A stretch of DNA of 64,000 nt from assembly GCA_016709025.1 (NCBI GenBank), contig JADJEQ010000004.1:186001-250000 (forward strand), given 5' to 3'. The position numbers and the translations under genes were made by a program. Under the pieces are notes generated by a model, which saw only the letters and a program-made list of their open reading frames with translations, was not told the origin of the DNA and ran no database searches. Origin of the DNA: Bacteroidales bacterium. Lineage in GTDB: Bacteria > Bacteroidota > Bacteroidia > Bacteroidales > Lentimicrobiaceae. Every line of letters begins with the position of its first letter. The first letter of the stretch is position 1. Below, in pieces: positions 1 to 9,478 of this stretch.

Positions 1-1185
1 GACCTGACTACATGGGATGAATACAATGTGCTCTGGGTGAAGGACGTGGATTCACACATTGATTTTGTGAATGGATTTATTGAAGTTTACGGCGATCCCC
101 TGGGAATAAAGGCAACATGGGAGAGTATCGTCAATTTTAAGGATCTGGTAGCCACCCGGCGGGCAGAAACAATCAGTTTGAATGCACAATGGTTTGAAGA
201 CCATTCTCCGGTAAATCCTGAATTCAGAAAAGCAGTTGTTAAGGGTGTTTCGGCAAAGGTGATCACCGTGGCCCAGCTTGGGGGTGACTGTTATCCATCG
301 ACGCCCATCGGCATCAATCTGCCGAATGCCGACTGGGTACGCAAGGAGCACGGCTCCAAATCAGTCAGCATTGAAAACATTACCTATGCCTACGATCAGG
401 CTTCCTTGGGTAATGGAATGATTGAGGAATTTGCCGGTTTTCCGGAAGAAATTGCACTGGCAAAAAAATACGGAAACCTGGCCGGCAACCTCCACACTGA
501 TCTTCATGAGTGCCTGGGTCATGGCTCAGGACAGCTGATGCCGGGAACGCGGGGCGATGAACTGAAAAACTACGGTTCACCGTTGGAGGAAGCCCGTGCC
601 GACCTGTTTGCCCTCTATTACATTGCCGATCCGAAGATGATGGAACTTGGTCTTTACGACAATGAAGGAGTTTACAGGGCAGAGTACAACAGCTATATCC
701 GCAACGGTCTGATTACTCAGTTAACCCGCATTGAGCCCGGTAAAACCATTGAACAGGCGCATATGCGTTGCCGTCAGTTAATTGCTGCATGGAGTTATGA
801 TCTGGGTAAGGAGAACGGCGTTATCGAAAAACTTTTCCGGGAAGGAAAAACATACGTGAAAGTAAATGATTATCAGGCTCTTCGCTCCCTGTTCGGGCAA
901 ATGCTGGCAGAAATACAGCGGATCAAATCGGAAGGCGATTTCAATGCCGGCAGGAATCTGGTGGAAAAATATGCCGTAAGAGTTGATCAGGTGCTTCATG
1001 CAGAAGTGCTGGAGCGCTTCAGAAGGTTAAACGTTGCACCTTACGGGGGATTTATCAATCCGGTATTTATACCGGAGAAAGAGGGTGAAAATATCACCGA
1101 CGTTGAGATCGGGTATCCTGAAGAATACACGGAACAGATGCTTGATTATTCGAAGAATCATTCATTTTTGCCAACATACAAATGA
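1..1185 (+). CDS. Dipeptidyl peptidase III (family M49), 5' end outside window
   Basis: Zinc exopeptidase that removes dipeptides from the N-terminus of peptides. The frame is open from base 1, so about 394 C-terminal residues are present; family members are near 670 residues. The zinc/catalytic motif HECLGH is encoded at 505-522, and EEARAD, which supplies the third zinc ligand, follows at 586-603. The Cys-containing HECLGH form is the one known from Bacteroides enzymes. A GTG at 28 is in frame but lies inside the conserved domain and is not the start. The stop is followed after 69 bases by the porin gene on the same strand. Confidence 0.93.
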   Translation, partial: DLTTWDEYNVLWVKDVDSHIDFVNGFIEVYGDPLGIKATWESIVNFKDLVATRRAETISLNAQWFEDHSPVNPEFRKAVVKGVSAKVITVAQLGGDCYPSTPIGINLPNADWVRKEHGSKSVSIENITYAYDQASLGNGMIEEFAGFPEEIALAKKYGNLAGNLHTDLHECLGHGSGQLMPGTRGDELKNYGSPLEEARADLFALYYIADPKMMELGLYDNEGVYRAEYNSYIRNGLITQLTRIEPGKTIEQAHMRCRQLIAAWSYDLGKENGVIEKLFREGKTYVKVNDYQALRSLFGQMLAEIQRIKSEGDFNAGRNLVEKYAVRVDQVLHAEVLERFRRLNVAPYGGFINPVFIPEKEGENITDVEIGYPEEYTEQMLDYSKNHSFLPTYK

Positions 1186-1254
1186 TTTTAATTTTCCCAA
1201 ACGGGAATTTGAATTCTGCTTCAATTATTTACGATTGAGAATTAACAAGCAACC

Positions 1255-2454
1255 ATGACAAAACAAACACTGCTTTTTATCGTATTGATTTTCATCAGCT
1301 TCACCGGGCTTTTCGCCCAGACCGAAGTGGATGAACGTGCCATGATCTCTTACCGGAAAGGACTCGGATTTAATGCGCCCGACAGCCTGTTTGGGTTAAA
1401 TATCCGGTTCAGGATGCAAAGCCGGGCCGGATTTAACTTCGATGAAGACATGAACATAGAATCAATAGACGCCAGGGTAAGCCGCCTGAGGCTCAGGTTC
1501 GATGGTTATATGATGAACGAAAAACTCACCTATTACATTCAGCTGTCATTCTCCCGGGGTGACCAGGACTGGGACAATACCCATGTTCCGAATGTGGTGC
1601 GCGATGCCATGGTATACTATCATTTTAATAAGAAGTTTTACATGGGTTTCGGTCAGGGAAAACTTCCCGGAAACCGGCAACGGATCATCTCAAGCGGACA
1701 GCAACAGATTTATGACCGTTCAAATGTAAATGCCAATTTCACTCTCGACAGGGACTTCGGACTTTTCGCCTATTATTCCAACAAAGCAGGTGATCTGCAT
1801 TATAACCTCAAAGGCGCTATATCAACCGGAGATGGCCGCAACCAGCTAACGACCGACAAGGGACTGGAATATACCGGCAGAATAGAATTATTACCATTTG
1901 GGAAATTTCAAAATGACGGAGATTTTTCGGAGGGGGATCTTGAGTTTGAAGCCACACCCAAATTATCGTTGGGGGGAGGCGTTTCATTCAATGAAAATGC
2001 CATACGCACCCGTGGTACCATTGGCACCGAACTCTACGATAACCGGGATATGAAATCAGTATTTGCCGATATGGTACTCAAGTACCGCGGCTGGGCTTTA
2101 TCGTCTGAATACATCAGCAGGGCAACTCCTGAATCGGCTTTTACTTATAATGAGCTTGATTCAACACAAATGGCTTATGTAGTAACCGGAAACGGCATTG
2201 ATACACAGATAAGTTATTGCTTCCGCAATTATTGGGAAATAGCAGCAAGATACTCCGTCGTTACACCGGCTACAGAAATCAGAACTGCTGCAATGCGCGA
2301 CTCGTTTTACATCATCGGAGTCAATAAATATCTCCGCAAACATCTGACTAAATTCCAGGGTTTTGTTGGATATAGAACGCAGGAAACCTACAATAAAGCC
2401 ATCCCCGGTAAAAATAATTATCTGCTGGTACTCCAGGTCGAGTTGGGAATTTGA
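1255..2454 (+). CDS. Outer-membrane porin, phosphate-selective porin O/P-like
   Basis: 399 residues. The N-terminus has a hydrophobic signal peptide ending FTGLFAQ. The rest alternates aromatic and polar residues as in a transmembrane beta-barrel, with typical OprO/OprP features: an early block on molecular scale FRMQSR, then DARVSRLRLRFDG and YYHFNKKFYMGFGQGKLP. It probably lets anions or small solutes cross the outer membrane; the substrate cannot be told. It may be cotranscribed with the upstream peptidase. The protein ends in a hydrophobic strand (LLVLQVELGI), as expected for barrel insertion. Confidence 0.8.
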   Translation: MTKQTLLFIVLIFISFTGLFAQTEVDERAMISYRKGLGFNAPDSLFGLNIRFRMQSRAGFNFDEDMNIESIDARVSRLRLRFDGYMMNEKLTYYIQLSFSRGDQDWDNTHVPNVVRDAMVYYHFNKKFYMGFGQGKLPGNRQRIISSGQQQIYDRSNVNANFTLDRDFGLFAYYSNKAGDLHYNLKGAISTGDGRNQLTTDKGLEYTGRIELLPFGKFQNDGDFSEGDLEFEATPKLSLGGGVSFNENAIRTRGTIGTELYDNRDMKSVFADMVLKYRGWALSSEYISRATPESAFTYNELDSTQMAYVVTGNGIDTQISYCFRNYWEIAARYSVVTPATEIRTAAMRDSFYIIGVNKYLRKHLTKFQGFVGYRTQETYNKAIPGKNNYLLVLQVELGI

Positions 2455-3197
2455 AGCAGGATGTCAGAGGTCTGAAGTCAGAAGTCGGAAAGAAGAGGAA
2501 GTATGAAGTGAAGTAAGAGGTAAGAGACTGAGAGACGAAGAGACTGAGAGACGAAGAGACTGAGAGACGAAGAGACTGAGAGATCAAGAGACTGAGAAAA
2601 AGCAAATCCTATCAGCTATTTCGCTCCATGCCCTGAGCCCGGCGGGCGGGGGGCTCAGTGTGACAGGGAAGGGGTTGTCTTTAGAAATCAGACATTAGAA
2701 ATTAGAATTTACGCTGGTGGCGGCTAAAAGGGACGGGACGCACTTGACTCGCTCAGTGTGACAGGGAAGAGGGATTGTCTTTAGAAATCAGACATTAGAA
2801 ATTAGAAATTCTACCATGCCCTGAGCCCTGTGCTCTGAGCCTGAGCCCTGTGCCCTGCGCTAAAAGGGACGAGGGACGCACTTCGACTCCGCTCAGTGTG
2901 ACAGGGAAGAGGGATTGTCTTTAGAAATCAGACATTAGAAATTAGAAATTCTACCATGCTCTGAGCCCTGTGCCCTGAGCCCTGAGCCCTGTGCCCTGAG
3001 CCCTGTGCTAAAAGGGACGAGGGACGCACTTCGACTCCGCTCAGTCTGACAGGGAAGAGGGATTGTCTTTAGAAATCAGACATTAGAAATTAGAAATTCT
3101 ACCATGCCCTGAGCCCTGTGCCCTGAGCCCTGAGCCCTGTGCCCTGAGCCCTGCCCTGAGCCCTGAGCCCTGTGCCCTGTGCCCTGTGCCCTGTGCC
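2455..3197. repeat. Gene-free block of tandem and composite repeats
   Basis: No gene seen. At 2520-2600 a period of about 15 bases (GAGACTGAGAGACGA) repeats about five times. From 2641 to 3108 a composite unit of about 135 bases occurs three and a half times. Each unit has a TTCGACTCCGCTCAGTGTGA block, an AGAAATCAGACATTAGAAAT block and a variable run of CCTGAGCCCTGTG. The block ends directly at the stop codon of the rhodanese-like gene. It may act as a hot spot for unequal recombination. Confidence 0.9.
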
Positions 3198-3641
3198 TTA
3201 GTGTCCGCAGGAGCAGCCACCGCATCCTCCGAAACTATCCTCTTCTTCAGAGCCGGTTCCGCAACTGCCTGTATCACAGCTACCTGTATCGCAACTTCCT
3301 GTTCCGCAGCCACCATTTACGTTGTATTTAACCTGAAATCCTTCCTGAAACCAGGCCTGAACACCGCCGGCAACATAACCGACATTTTCAAATCCCTGGT
3401 GATGAAGCAGGTTGGCTGCCTTGAAACCACTGGTTTCATCGTATCCGCCTGTAATATAGAATGGTTCCGTCTCCATCCACTGGAGTTTTTCGAGTAATTG
3501 AAGTAAAGTCACCTGGGTGGATTCTATTCCATCATAAGCAACTACACTATAGCCTTCTTCATCAATAATATCAATGAAAACAGCTCCTTCTGAAACTTTC
3601 TGATAAGCCTCTGCTGGCTGAAGTTTTTGTATTTCCGGCAT
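3198..3641 (-). CDS. Rhodanese-like protein with Cys/Gly-rich tail and no catalytic Cys
   Basis: 147 residues. Residues 1-105 match a single rhodanese fold (PAEAYQKVSEGAVFIDI near the start, then NVGYVAGGVQAWFQEGF). The loop that normally carries the catalytic cysteine (usually CRSGNRS-like) reads FYITGGYDETSGF, so the sulfur-carrying Cys is absent and sulfurtransferase activity is unlikely. Residues 110-147 are repeats of CGTGS/CDTGS and end CGGCSCGH, with eight or so cysteines and a terminal His. This tail could bind a metal or a metal cluster. No partner gene is adjacent; the divergent neighbour is the copper ATPase, which makes a metal-related role plausible but unproven. Confidence 0.75.
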   Translation of the reverse strand: MPEIQKLQPAEAYQKVSEGAVFIDIIDEEGYSVVAYDGIESTQVTLLQLLEKLQWMETEPFYITGGYDETSGFKAANLLHHQGFENVGYVAGGVQAWFQEGFQVKYNVNGGCGTGSCDTGSCDTGSCGTGSEEEDSFGGCGGCSCGH

Positions 3642-3845
3642 TATATTTTAGTTTTATAAATCGGGTGCAAAGGTATCGGATTATTCAATCGAACAGGAAT
3701 GTAAATGCAGAAATCAACATAGAAAAGTAATTCTTGATCAGCGGGGACTAGCCCGTTCTTTCTATGTTGTAAAAATGTCATGAATATCCTTAGATTAACT
3801 TCCGGCCGGTTTATCTGTTATAATATTAATATTAATCGACTTTTA

Positions 3846-3948
3846 AGAGACTGTTTAAATTTTGTTAAACTCAAGAACAGACCCGTCCCTGCCCATCCGG
3901 CCAGGTACGGGTCTGTTGAAAATGGAATTAAAAATCTAAACAGTCTCT
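3846..3948. mobile_element. 103-base palindromic element, MITE-like
   Basis: The ends form an inverted repeat: AGAGACTGTTTAAATTTT at the left, and its reverse complement with one mismatch at the right. An inner inverted repeat AACAGACCCGT (3876-3886) pairs with ACGGGTCTGTT (3907-3917). The termini resemble IS5-type inverted repeats from memory. No clear target duplication was seen. It could also fold as a long hairpin in the copA leader. Confidence 0.5.
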
Positions 3949-4017
3949 GAGAAATTGCATAATAGATATTGTACCAATGAATTTCGCAAATATTAACTTT
4001 ACCGCAAAATAAACCTG

Positions 4018-6237
4018 ATGCCGACATCTGTAAAAAAGACCTTTCCGGTAACCGGACTTAGTTGTGCATCATGCGCCATCAGCGTTGAAAGCATGCTAAA
4101 AACCCGCGAAGGCGTGATCGATGCAACGGTTAACTATGCAGATTCCACTGCCCGGGTAGAGTTCGTTCCGGAAACGGCTGATGTGGCAGGTTTCAAGTCG
4201 GCTATTCAATCCATAGGATACGATCTGTTGATTGAAGATGAAGGGGTCGATCTGCAGCAGGAATTGCAGCAAACCCATTATAAAACACTCAGAATAAATA
4301 CCATATGGGCATCCGCACTGGCATTGCCCGTGATGGTCATGTCCATGTTCTTCATGGAACTTCCATATGTGAACATCTTCATGTTGGTGCTTACCACCCC
4401 GGTAATTGCGTGGTTCGGTCGCAGCTTTTTTATCAATGCCTATAAACAAGGCATACACGGCAAAGCCAACATGGATACCCTGGTAGCTCTCAGCACGGGA
4501 ATCGCTTATCTGTTCAGCATCTTTAATATGGCATTTCCTGAAATATGGCACAGGCAAGGCATGCACCCTCATGTATATTTTGAAGCCGCAGCGGTGGTAA
4601 TTGCGTTTATCATGCTTGGAAAGGTATTGGAAGATAGGGCAAAATCCAACACCTCTTCGGCGATCAGGAAACTGATGGGCATGCAACCAAAAACAGTCAG
4701 TTTGATAGATGACAGCGGGGAGGAGACTGAAATTGCCATTGCTATGGTTAAACCGGGGGATAAACTGTTGGTTAAACCCGGCGACAGGATTCCGGTGGAT
4801 GGCGAAATTATTTCAGGATCCTCATTTATCGACGAAAGTACCATAACCGGGGAATCACTGGCAGTGGAAAAAGAAAAAGGAGCCGGCGTATTTGCAGGAA
4901 CCATGAACCAGAAGGGAAGCTTTGTCTTTGTTGCACAAAAAGTGGGTGGCGATACCATCCTGGCCCGGATAATTAAAATGGTTCAGGAAGCACAGGGAAG
5001 TAAACCGCCCGTGCAGAAGCTGGTGGACAAAATCGCAGGTATATTCGTTCCGGTTGTGATGGCAATCTCGCTGATCAGCTTCGCCATCTGGATGATCTGG
5101 GGTGGTGAAAATGCCCTGACCCAGGCTTTGCTGGCTATGGTTTCGGTGCTGGTAATAGCCTGTCCCTGCGCCCTGGGACTGGCAACACCCACTGCCATCA
5201 TGGTCGGTATGGGCAAAGGCGCCGAAAGCGGCATCCTGATCAAAGATGCAGAAAGCCTTGAAACCGCCTGTAAGGTAAATGTGGTGATACTCGATAAAAC
5301 CGGCACCATTACTGAAGGAAAACCTGTAGTTACTGACATTGAATGGCTTGTCCCCGAAATGGAACAGGCTGCTTTGGAACAAATCCTGTATTCGATTGAG
5401 TCGCAATCAGAACATCCACTGGCAGAAGCAATTACAGCATCACTGAAGACCGATGCGGCTGATCGCGCGCTTCCTGACAAATTCGAAAGCATTACGGGTA
5501 GTGGTGTGATTGCTAAATATCAGCAAACAACTTTCCTGGCAGGTAATAAAAAGCTACTAGACAAGTACATGGTTAATATCCCTGAAAGGCAAATGAACCA
5601 GATCAATGCCTGGCAGGATGAAGCGAAAACAGTAATATGCTTTGCCCGGAATACGGAACTGCTTGCGATGATTGCCATTGCCGACAAGATTAAAGATACT
5701 TCGGCCGATGCCATCCGCAGCTTACAACAGCAGGGAATTGAGGTATACATGCTTACCGGTGACAACCTGCAGACAGCTAAAGCAATTGCAACCAGGGCCG
5801 GAATACAGAATTTCAGAGCCACTGTTATGCCTGAGGAGAAAGCAGCTTTCGTCGAAACATTGCAAAAACAGGGAAAAGTTGTAGCGATGGTTGGTGATGG
5901 CATCAACGATTCACACGCATTGGCGCAGGCCGACGTGAGCATAGCCATGGGTAAGGGTTCCGACATTGCCATGGATGTGGCAAAAATGACCATTATATCA
6001 TCCGACCTTCTGCTGATCTCCAAAGCAATCCACTTATCGAAACTTACGGTGAACACGATTCATCAGAACCTTTTCTGGGCATTTATATATAATCTCATCG
6101 GAATTCCCATCGCGGCAGGCATCCTTTATCCGGCATGGGGATTTATGTTAAATCCGATGATTGCCGGGGCTGCCATGGCTATGAGTTCGGTTTCAGTGGT
6201 CACCAACAGTCTGAGGCTGAAAACAAAGAAGCTGTAG
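4018..6237 (+). CDS. copA: Copper-exporting P1B-type ATPase
   Basis: 739 residues. An integral membrane pump that uses ATP to export Cu(I). Seen in order: one N-terminal heavy-metal-associated domain with GLSCASC (Cys 16 and 19), eight predicted membrane spans, the TGES actuator loop, the intramembrane metal site ACPCALG (CPC at about 382-384), the phosphorylation motif DKTGT (Asp about 426), the HP motif SEHPLAEA, the TGDN loop and GDGINDSHALA (about 626). Length and order are normal for CopA. The start ATG lies just after a MITE-like palindrome. No chaperone or regulator gene is adjacent. Confidence 0.95.
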   Translation: MPTSVKKTFPVTGLSCASCAISVESMLKTREGVIDATVNYADSTARVEFVPETADVAGFKSAIQSIGYDLLIEDEGVDLQQELQQTHYKTLRINTIWASALALPVMVMSMFFMELPYVNIFMLVLTTPVIAWFGRSFFINAYKQGIHGKANMDTLVALSTGIAYLFSIFNMAFPEIWHRQGMHPHVYFEAAAVVIAFIMLGKVLEDRAKSNTSSAIRKLMGMQPKTVSLIDDSGEETEIAIAMVKPGDKLLVKPGDRIPVDGEIISGSSFIDESTITGESLAVEKEKGAGVFAGTMNQKGSFVFVAQKVGGDTILARIIKMVQEAQGSKPPVQKLVDKIAGIFVPVVMAISLISFAIWMIWGGENALTQALLAMVSVLVIACPCALGLATPTAIMVGMGKGAESGILIKDAESLETACKVNVVILDKTGTITEGKPVVTDIEWLVPEMEQAALEQILYSIESQSEHPLAEAITASLKTDAADRALPDKFESITGSGVIAKYQQTTFLAGNKKLLDKYMVNIPERQMNQINAWQDEAKTVICFARNTELLAMIAIADKIKDTSADAIRSLQQQGIEVYMLTGDNLQTAKAIATRAGIQNFRATVMPEEKAAFVETLQKQGKVVAMVGDGINDSHALAQADVSIAMGKGSDIAMDVAKMTIISSDLLLISKAIHLSKLTVNTIHQNLFWAFIYNLIGIPIAAGILYPAWGFMLNPMIAGAAMAMSSVSVVTNSLRLKTKKL

Positions 6238-6396
6238 AGTTCCCGATCGCTTAGTCTGAATATAAGGTCAACCGGCATTAAACCTCCTTCCGGGAAAACC
6301 AGCGGTTATGCAGTACCATAGCTTTCCATTCTCCCTCAAACTTTCTGCTGGCATAGCTCTTTAGGGCAGTTGAGTTTAAGTCCGGCCATCCCGGAA
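6238..6396. other. Short intergenic stretch, nothing recognised
   Basis: Between copA and the promoter block of the OmpA gene. No ORF, hairpin with T-run or repeat was recognised. Confidence 0.5.
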
Positions 6397-6466
6397 AGTG
6401 TGAATCATATAATTCATTTACATAGTTGTGTAACTCGTTTTATCCTCCCGGGCAAGACCTTTGCAG
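6397..6466 (+). promoter_or_regulatory. Promoter-like block, copy 1 of 3 (OmpA gene)
   Basis: Aligns without gaps to 8121-8190 and 8532-8601. All three share TGTGAA-N3-TATAA, then TRTRTAAYNC, and TTTGCA at the same column (6460-6465 here). The TTTG resembles the Bacteroidota -7 element. The OmpA start codon is 38 bases downstream. Confidence 0.55.
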
Positions 6467-6503
6467 CGTTATAAATATTCATTTCGCACTAAATACTACT
6501 AAA

Positions 6504-8021
6504 ATGAAAAAATTATTGCTGGTACTTCTGGGCTTTGCATTTGCACTCAGTATGAATGCACAAACGGCCGACAAAAAATGGAACCTTGGTTTACATGGCG
6601 GTGCCATACAATACAACGGAGACCTGGGGAATGATTTCTATAAAACCGATCAGGCCTTTTATGGTTTTGGTGGCCTGTCGCTGACCAGATTGGTGGGCAA
6701 CCGACTTGATATCTCTCTTCTGATGACCAAAGGTGAAACCGGGTATATGGGTGAGGATAGTCATTTTCGCCAACAGCTTACTACGGGAACAATAAATTTC
6801 AGGTTAAACCTTATTGGTGCTGATTACTTTGTCAGGCCATATATATTTGCAGGCGGTGGGATAATGATGTTTTCCAATTTAATAGAAGGCGAAGACAATG
6901 TTGAAAATTTTGACTTCGCAGCGCCTTCGTTTGGCGCCGGACTTAATCTGAGATTGGGTAAAGCAGTCACTTTAAACCTGCAGGAAACTTTCATGTATTC
7001 AACAAGTGATGGGAAAGATGATTTTGTAAAAAATTCAAATGACTTCTTTTTGCACCATTCAGTCGGCTTAACATTTAATTTCGGTAAGAAAAGCGATGCT
7101 GACGCCGACGGAATAGCTGACCGATTGGACAAATGCCCCGAGACCCCCGCCGGAGTTACGGTGGATGAAACAGGTTGTCCCATCGATGCCGATAAAGATG
7201 GCGTAGCCGATTACCTTGACAAATGCGACAACACACCGGCCGGTATCCAGGTTGATCAGTTGGGCTGTCCGCTTGATGAAGACAAGGATGGTGTCCCCGA
7301 TTACAAGGACAAATGTCTTAAAACGAATCAGGGTATAAAAGTGGATGCCAATGGTTGCGCAATAGATGCTGATAACGACGGTGTAACCGACCAACTTGAC
7401 AAATGCCCGAATACACCGGCTTCGATACAGGTTGATCAGAGTGGATGTCCGCTCGACGAAGATAAAGACGGCGTTGCCGACTACCTGGATAAATGCCCTC
7501 AAACTCCTGTTAAGGCCAGCGTGGATGAATCCGGTTGTACCCTTGATACCGACAAGGATGGCATACCCGATTATCTGGATAAATGTCCTACCATCGCCGG
7601 AATAAAGGAAAACCAGGGATGTCCTGAGTTGACAAAAGAAGTCAAGACTTTATTCCAGAAAGCACTGCAGGGAATCAAGTTTGATACCGGCAAGTCAACC
7701 ATTAAACCGGTTTCTTTCCCAATCCTGGATGCTGTGGTAAAGGTAATGGTTGAAAATCCTACCTATAAGCTCATCATTGGCGGCCATACCGACAATGTAG
7801 GTGCCGAAGGAATGAATATGACCCTTTCTAAAAATCGTGCTGAAGCAGTCTCGGTTTACCTGATCGGCAAAGGCATTAGTCCTGAGCGCATTTCAGCTAC
7901 AGGTTATGGTCTTACCCAACCGGTAGATGACAACAGCACTGCTGCCGGTCGTACCCGCAACAGGAGGGTTGAACTCAGTGTTGAGTTTATTGAAAAGGTA
8001 ACAGTTCCTGTTAAGAAATAA
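6504..8021 (+). CDS. OmpA-family protein with thrombospondin type 3 repeats
   Basis: 505 residues from the ATG at 6504, chosen because it begins a clean signal peptide (MKKLLLVLLGFAFALSMNAQ); an in-frame ATG at 6426 lies inside the promoter block. Residues about 20-190 form an N-terminal beta-barrel-like domain. Residues about 200-370 are calcium-binding thrombospondin type 3 repeats, seen as repeated DADKDGVADYLDKC units with paired cysteines. Residues about 380-495 are a C-terminal OmpA domain with GHTDNVG and NRAEAVSVYL that binds peptidoglycan. It probably anchors the outer membrane to the cell wall. A strong terminator follows. Confidence 0.93.
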   Translation: MKKLLLVLLGFAFALSMNAQTADKKWNLGLHGGAIQYNGDLGNDFYKTDQAFYGFGGLSLTRLVGNRLDISLLMTKGETGYMGEDSHFRQQLTTGTINFRLNLIGADYFVRPYIFAGGGIMMFSNLIEGEDNVENFDFAAPSFGAGLNLRLGKAVTLNLQETFMYSTSDGKDDFVKNSNDFFLHHSVGLTFNFGKKSDADADGIADRLDKCPETPAGVTVDETGCPIDADKDGVADYLDKCDNTPAGIQVDQLGCPLDEDKDGVPDYKDKCLKTNQGIKVDANGCAIDADNDGVTDQLDKCPNTPASIQVDQSGCPLDEDKDGVADYLDKCPQTPVKASVDESGCTLDTDKDGIPDYLDKCPTIAGIKENQGCPELTKEVKTLFQKALQGIKFDTGKSTIKPVSFPILDAVVKVMVENPTYKLIIGGHTDNVGAEGMNMTLSKNRAEAVSVYLIGKGISPERISATGYGLTQPVDDNSTAAGRTRNRRVELSVEFIEKVTVPVKK

Positions 8022-8043
8022 ACTTCCGTTTAAAAAATTGAAG

Positions 8044-8077
8044 GAGGCTGCTCTGGTAACGGAGCAGCCTCTTTTTA
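8044..8077 (+). terminator. Rho-independent terminator after the OmpA gene
   Basis: Perfect 10-base stem GAGGCTGCTC / GAGCAGCCTC with an 8-base loop and a T5 tract. Confidence 0.93.
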
Positions 8078-8120
8078 TGAAATAACGGATATGTTAACTT
8101 TTGATTTTCACTTTCTATAA

Positions 8121-8190
8121 TATGTGAAATGTATAAGTTAATTGAAAAATTATGTAATACCTGGTGCCCTGAAAAATTTCAAATTTGCAT
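8121..8190 (+). promoter_or_regulatory. Promoter-like block, copy 2 of 3
   Basis: Same columns as 6397-6466: TGTGAA, TATAA, TATGTAATAC, and TTTGCA at 8184-8189. The start of the 65-residue gene is 40 bases downstream. Confidence 0.5.
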
Positions 8191-8229
8191 AAAGATTTTT
8201 GACTCACAACCTAACTAAAATAAACTACA

Positions 8230-8427
8230 ATGAATACTTCAAAAATTAAGGGTAGGTTACTGGCAATGCTAAGTACCATCAACCGGAAATCCGAAACATC
8301 AGTCAGCAATGAGCTGATTTATGCAAAGGGGAAAAATAAGGAAGGATTTGAAAAGCTTATGATCCGGTTTGGGAAAAGCGAAGAAGAGTTGCACAGGATG
8401 ATCGCTGCGCTGAATACATCACTCTAA
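8230..8427 (+). CDS. Small hypothetical protein, 65 residues
   Basis: Not recognised. A basic N-terminal half (MNTSKIKGRLLAM) is followed by a helical C-terminal half (KSEEELHRMIAALNTSL). No signal peptide or membrane segment; probably cytosolic. The gene stands alone, but its promoter block matches those of the OmpA gene and the Mla operon, which supports it being real and co-regulated with envelope genes. Confidence 0.6.
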   Translation: MNTSKIKGRLLAMLSTINRKSETSVSNELIYAKGKNKEGFEKLMIRFGKSEEELHRMIAALNTSL

Positions 8428-8531
8428 ATATTTCCCGGGTATACGAAAGCAAAGGCAGTCCTGATTCGAACCAGCTCCTGATTGAATTCTACTTTTAAAC
8501 CAGAAAACAAAAAGGTGACCTGAGTTTCAAA

Positions 8532-8601
8532 TGTGTGAATAATATAACCAATTGCTTTAATTGTATAACGCACACGGGCCTTCTGAGAACCATCTTTGCA
8601 T
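8532..8601 (+). promoter_or_regulatory. Promoter-like block, copy 3 of 3 (Mla operon)
   Basis: Same columns as the other two copies: TGTGAA, TATAA, TGTATAACGC, and TTTGCA at 8595-8600. It lies about 70 bases before the permease start. Confidence 0.55.
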
Positions 8602-8669
8602 TGATTTATACCAGGGCCGGAAACCAGTATTTACGGTCATCTTCAGGTATCATCATCGTTTTCCCTTAA

Positions 8670-9476
8670 ATGCAAGAGCCGGTGTTTAATGCCCGAAATA
8701 ATAAATATGTTTTATCCGAAGGGCTTGATGAGTTCTTTTCCGGTGTCAGTAAAGCTTACCGGTTTGTTGGCCAGTATTTCAGACAAGCATTTAAACCTCC
8801 TTTCCATTTTTCTGAAGTCGTAAACCAATGTTTTGAAATCGGATTAAGGTCACTCACCCTGATAACCTTAACGGGATTTATTATCGGCATTGTGTTTACC
8901 AAGCAATCACGCCCGGCACTTGAAGATTTTGGTGCCACTTCCTGGTTGCCTTCCCTGATCGGCATCGCCATTGTCAAAGCATTGGGTCCGCTGGTTACCG
9001 CTCTTATCTGTGCCGGTAAGGTTGGGTCGGGAATCGGGGCAGAACTTGGCTCTATGAAGGTAACCGAGCAGATTGATGCAATGGAGGTTTCAGCCATTAA
9101 TCCATTCAAATACCTGGTGGTTACAAGGGTAACCGCAACCATGATTGCCATCCCCATCCTTTCATTTTACTGCATTTTAGTTGGGTTAATGGGATCATTT
9201 GTTAATGTAAGTACTCAGGAATCAACCAGTTTCCTTACCTTTTTTCAAAACTCATTCTCAACCATTCATTTCCTGGATTTATTCACGTCTGTGGTTAAGT
9301 CAATCGTTTACGGATTTACCATCGGAATAGTCGGAAGCTACAAAGGATATTACGCTACCTCAGGAACACGCGGTGTTGGTAAAGCAGCCAATCAGGCCGT
9401 CGTTATGGCCATGTTTCTGATCTTTATTGAAGAGGTCATCATAGTTCAGATTTCAAACTGGATAAGATTCTTTTAA
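8670..9476 (+). CDS. mlaE: MlaE-family lipid ABC transporter permease
   Basis: 268 residues, inner-membrane permease of the MCE/Mla system that moves phospholipids between inner and outer membrane. Seen: several hydrophobic spans and the family block AELGSMKVTEQIDAMEVSAINPFKYLV given here only as AELGSMKVTEQIDAMEV, which is diagnostic for MlaE/YrbE. First gene of an operon; the ATPase begins 3 bases after its stop and the MCE protein follows. Length is normal for the family. Confidence 0.94.
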   Translation: MQEPVFNARNNKYVLSEGLDEFFSGVSKAYRFVGQYFRQAFKPPFHFSEVVNQCFEIGLRSLTLITLTGFIIGIVFTKQSRPALEDFGATSWLPSLIGIAIVKALGPLVTALICAGKVGSGIGAELGSMKVTEQIDAMEVSAINPFKYLVVTRVTATMIAIPILSFYCILVGLMGSFVNVSTQESTSFLTFFQNSFSTIHFLDLFTSVVKSIVYGFTIGIVGSYKGYYATSGTRGVGKAANQAVVMAMFLIFIEEVIIVQISNWIRFF

Positions 9477-9478
9477 CA

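Noticed and set aside
3083..3316. 77-codon - strand ORF over the repeat block
   Set aside because: Repeat translation that overlaps the 3' end of the rhodanese-like gene in another frame.
6440..6466. Sigma-54 promoter before the OmpA gene
   Set aside because: GG and GC are spaced correctly here, but the other two aligned blocks lack the GG.
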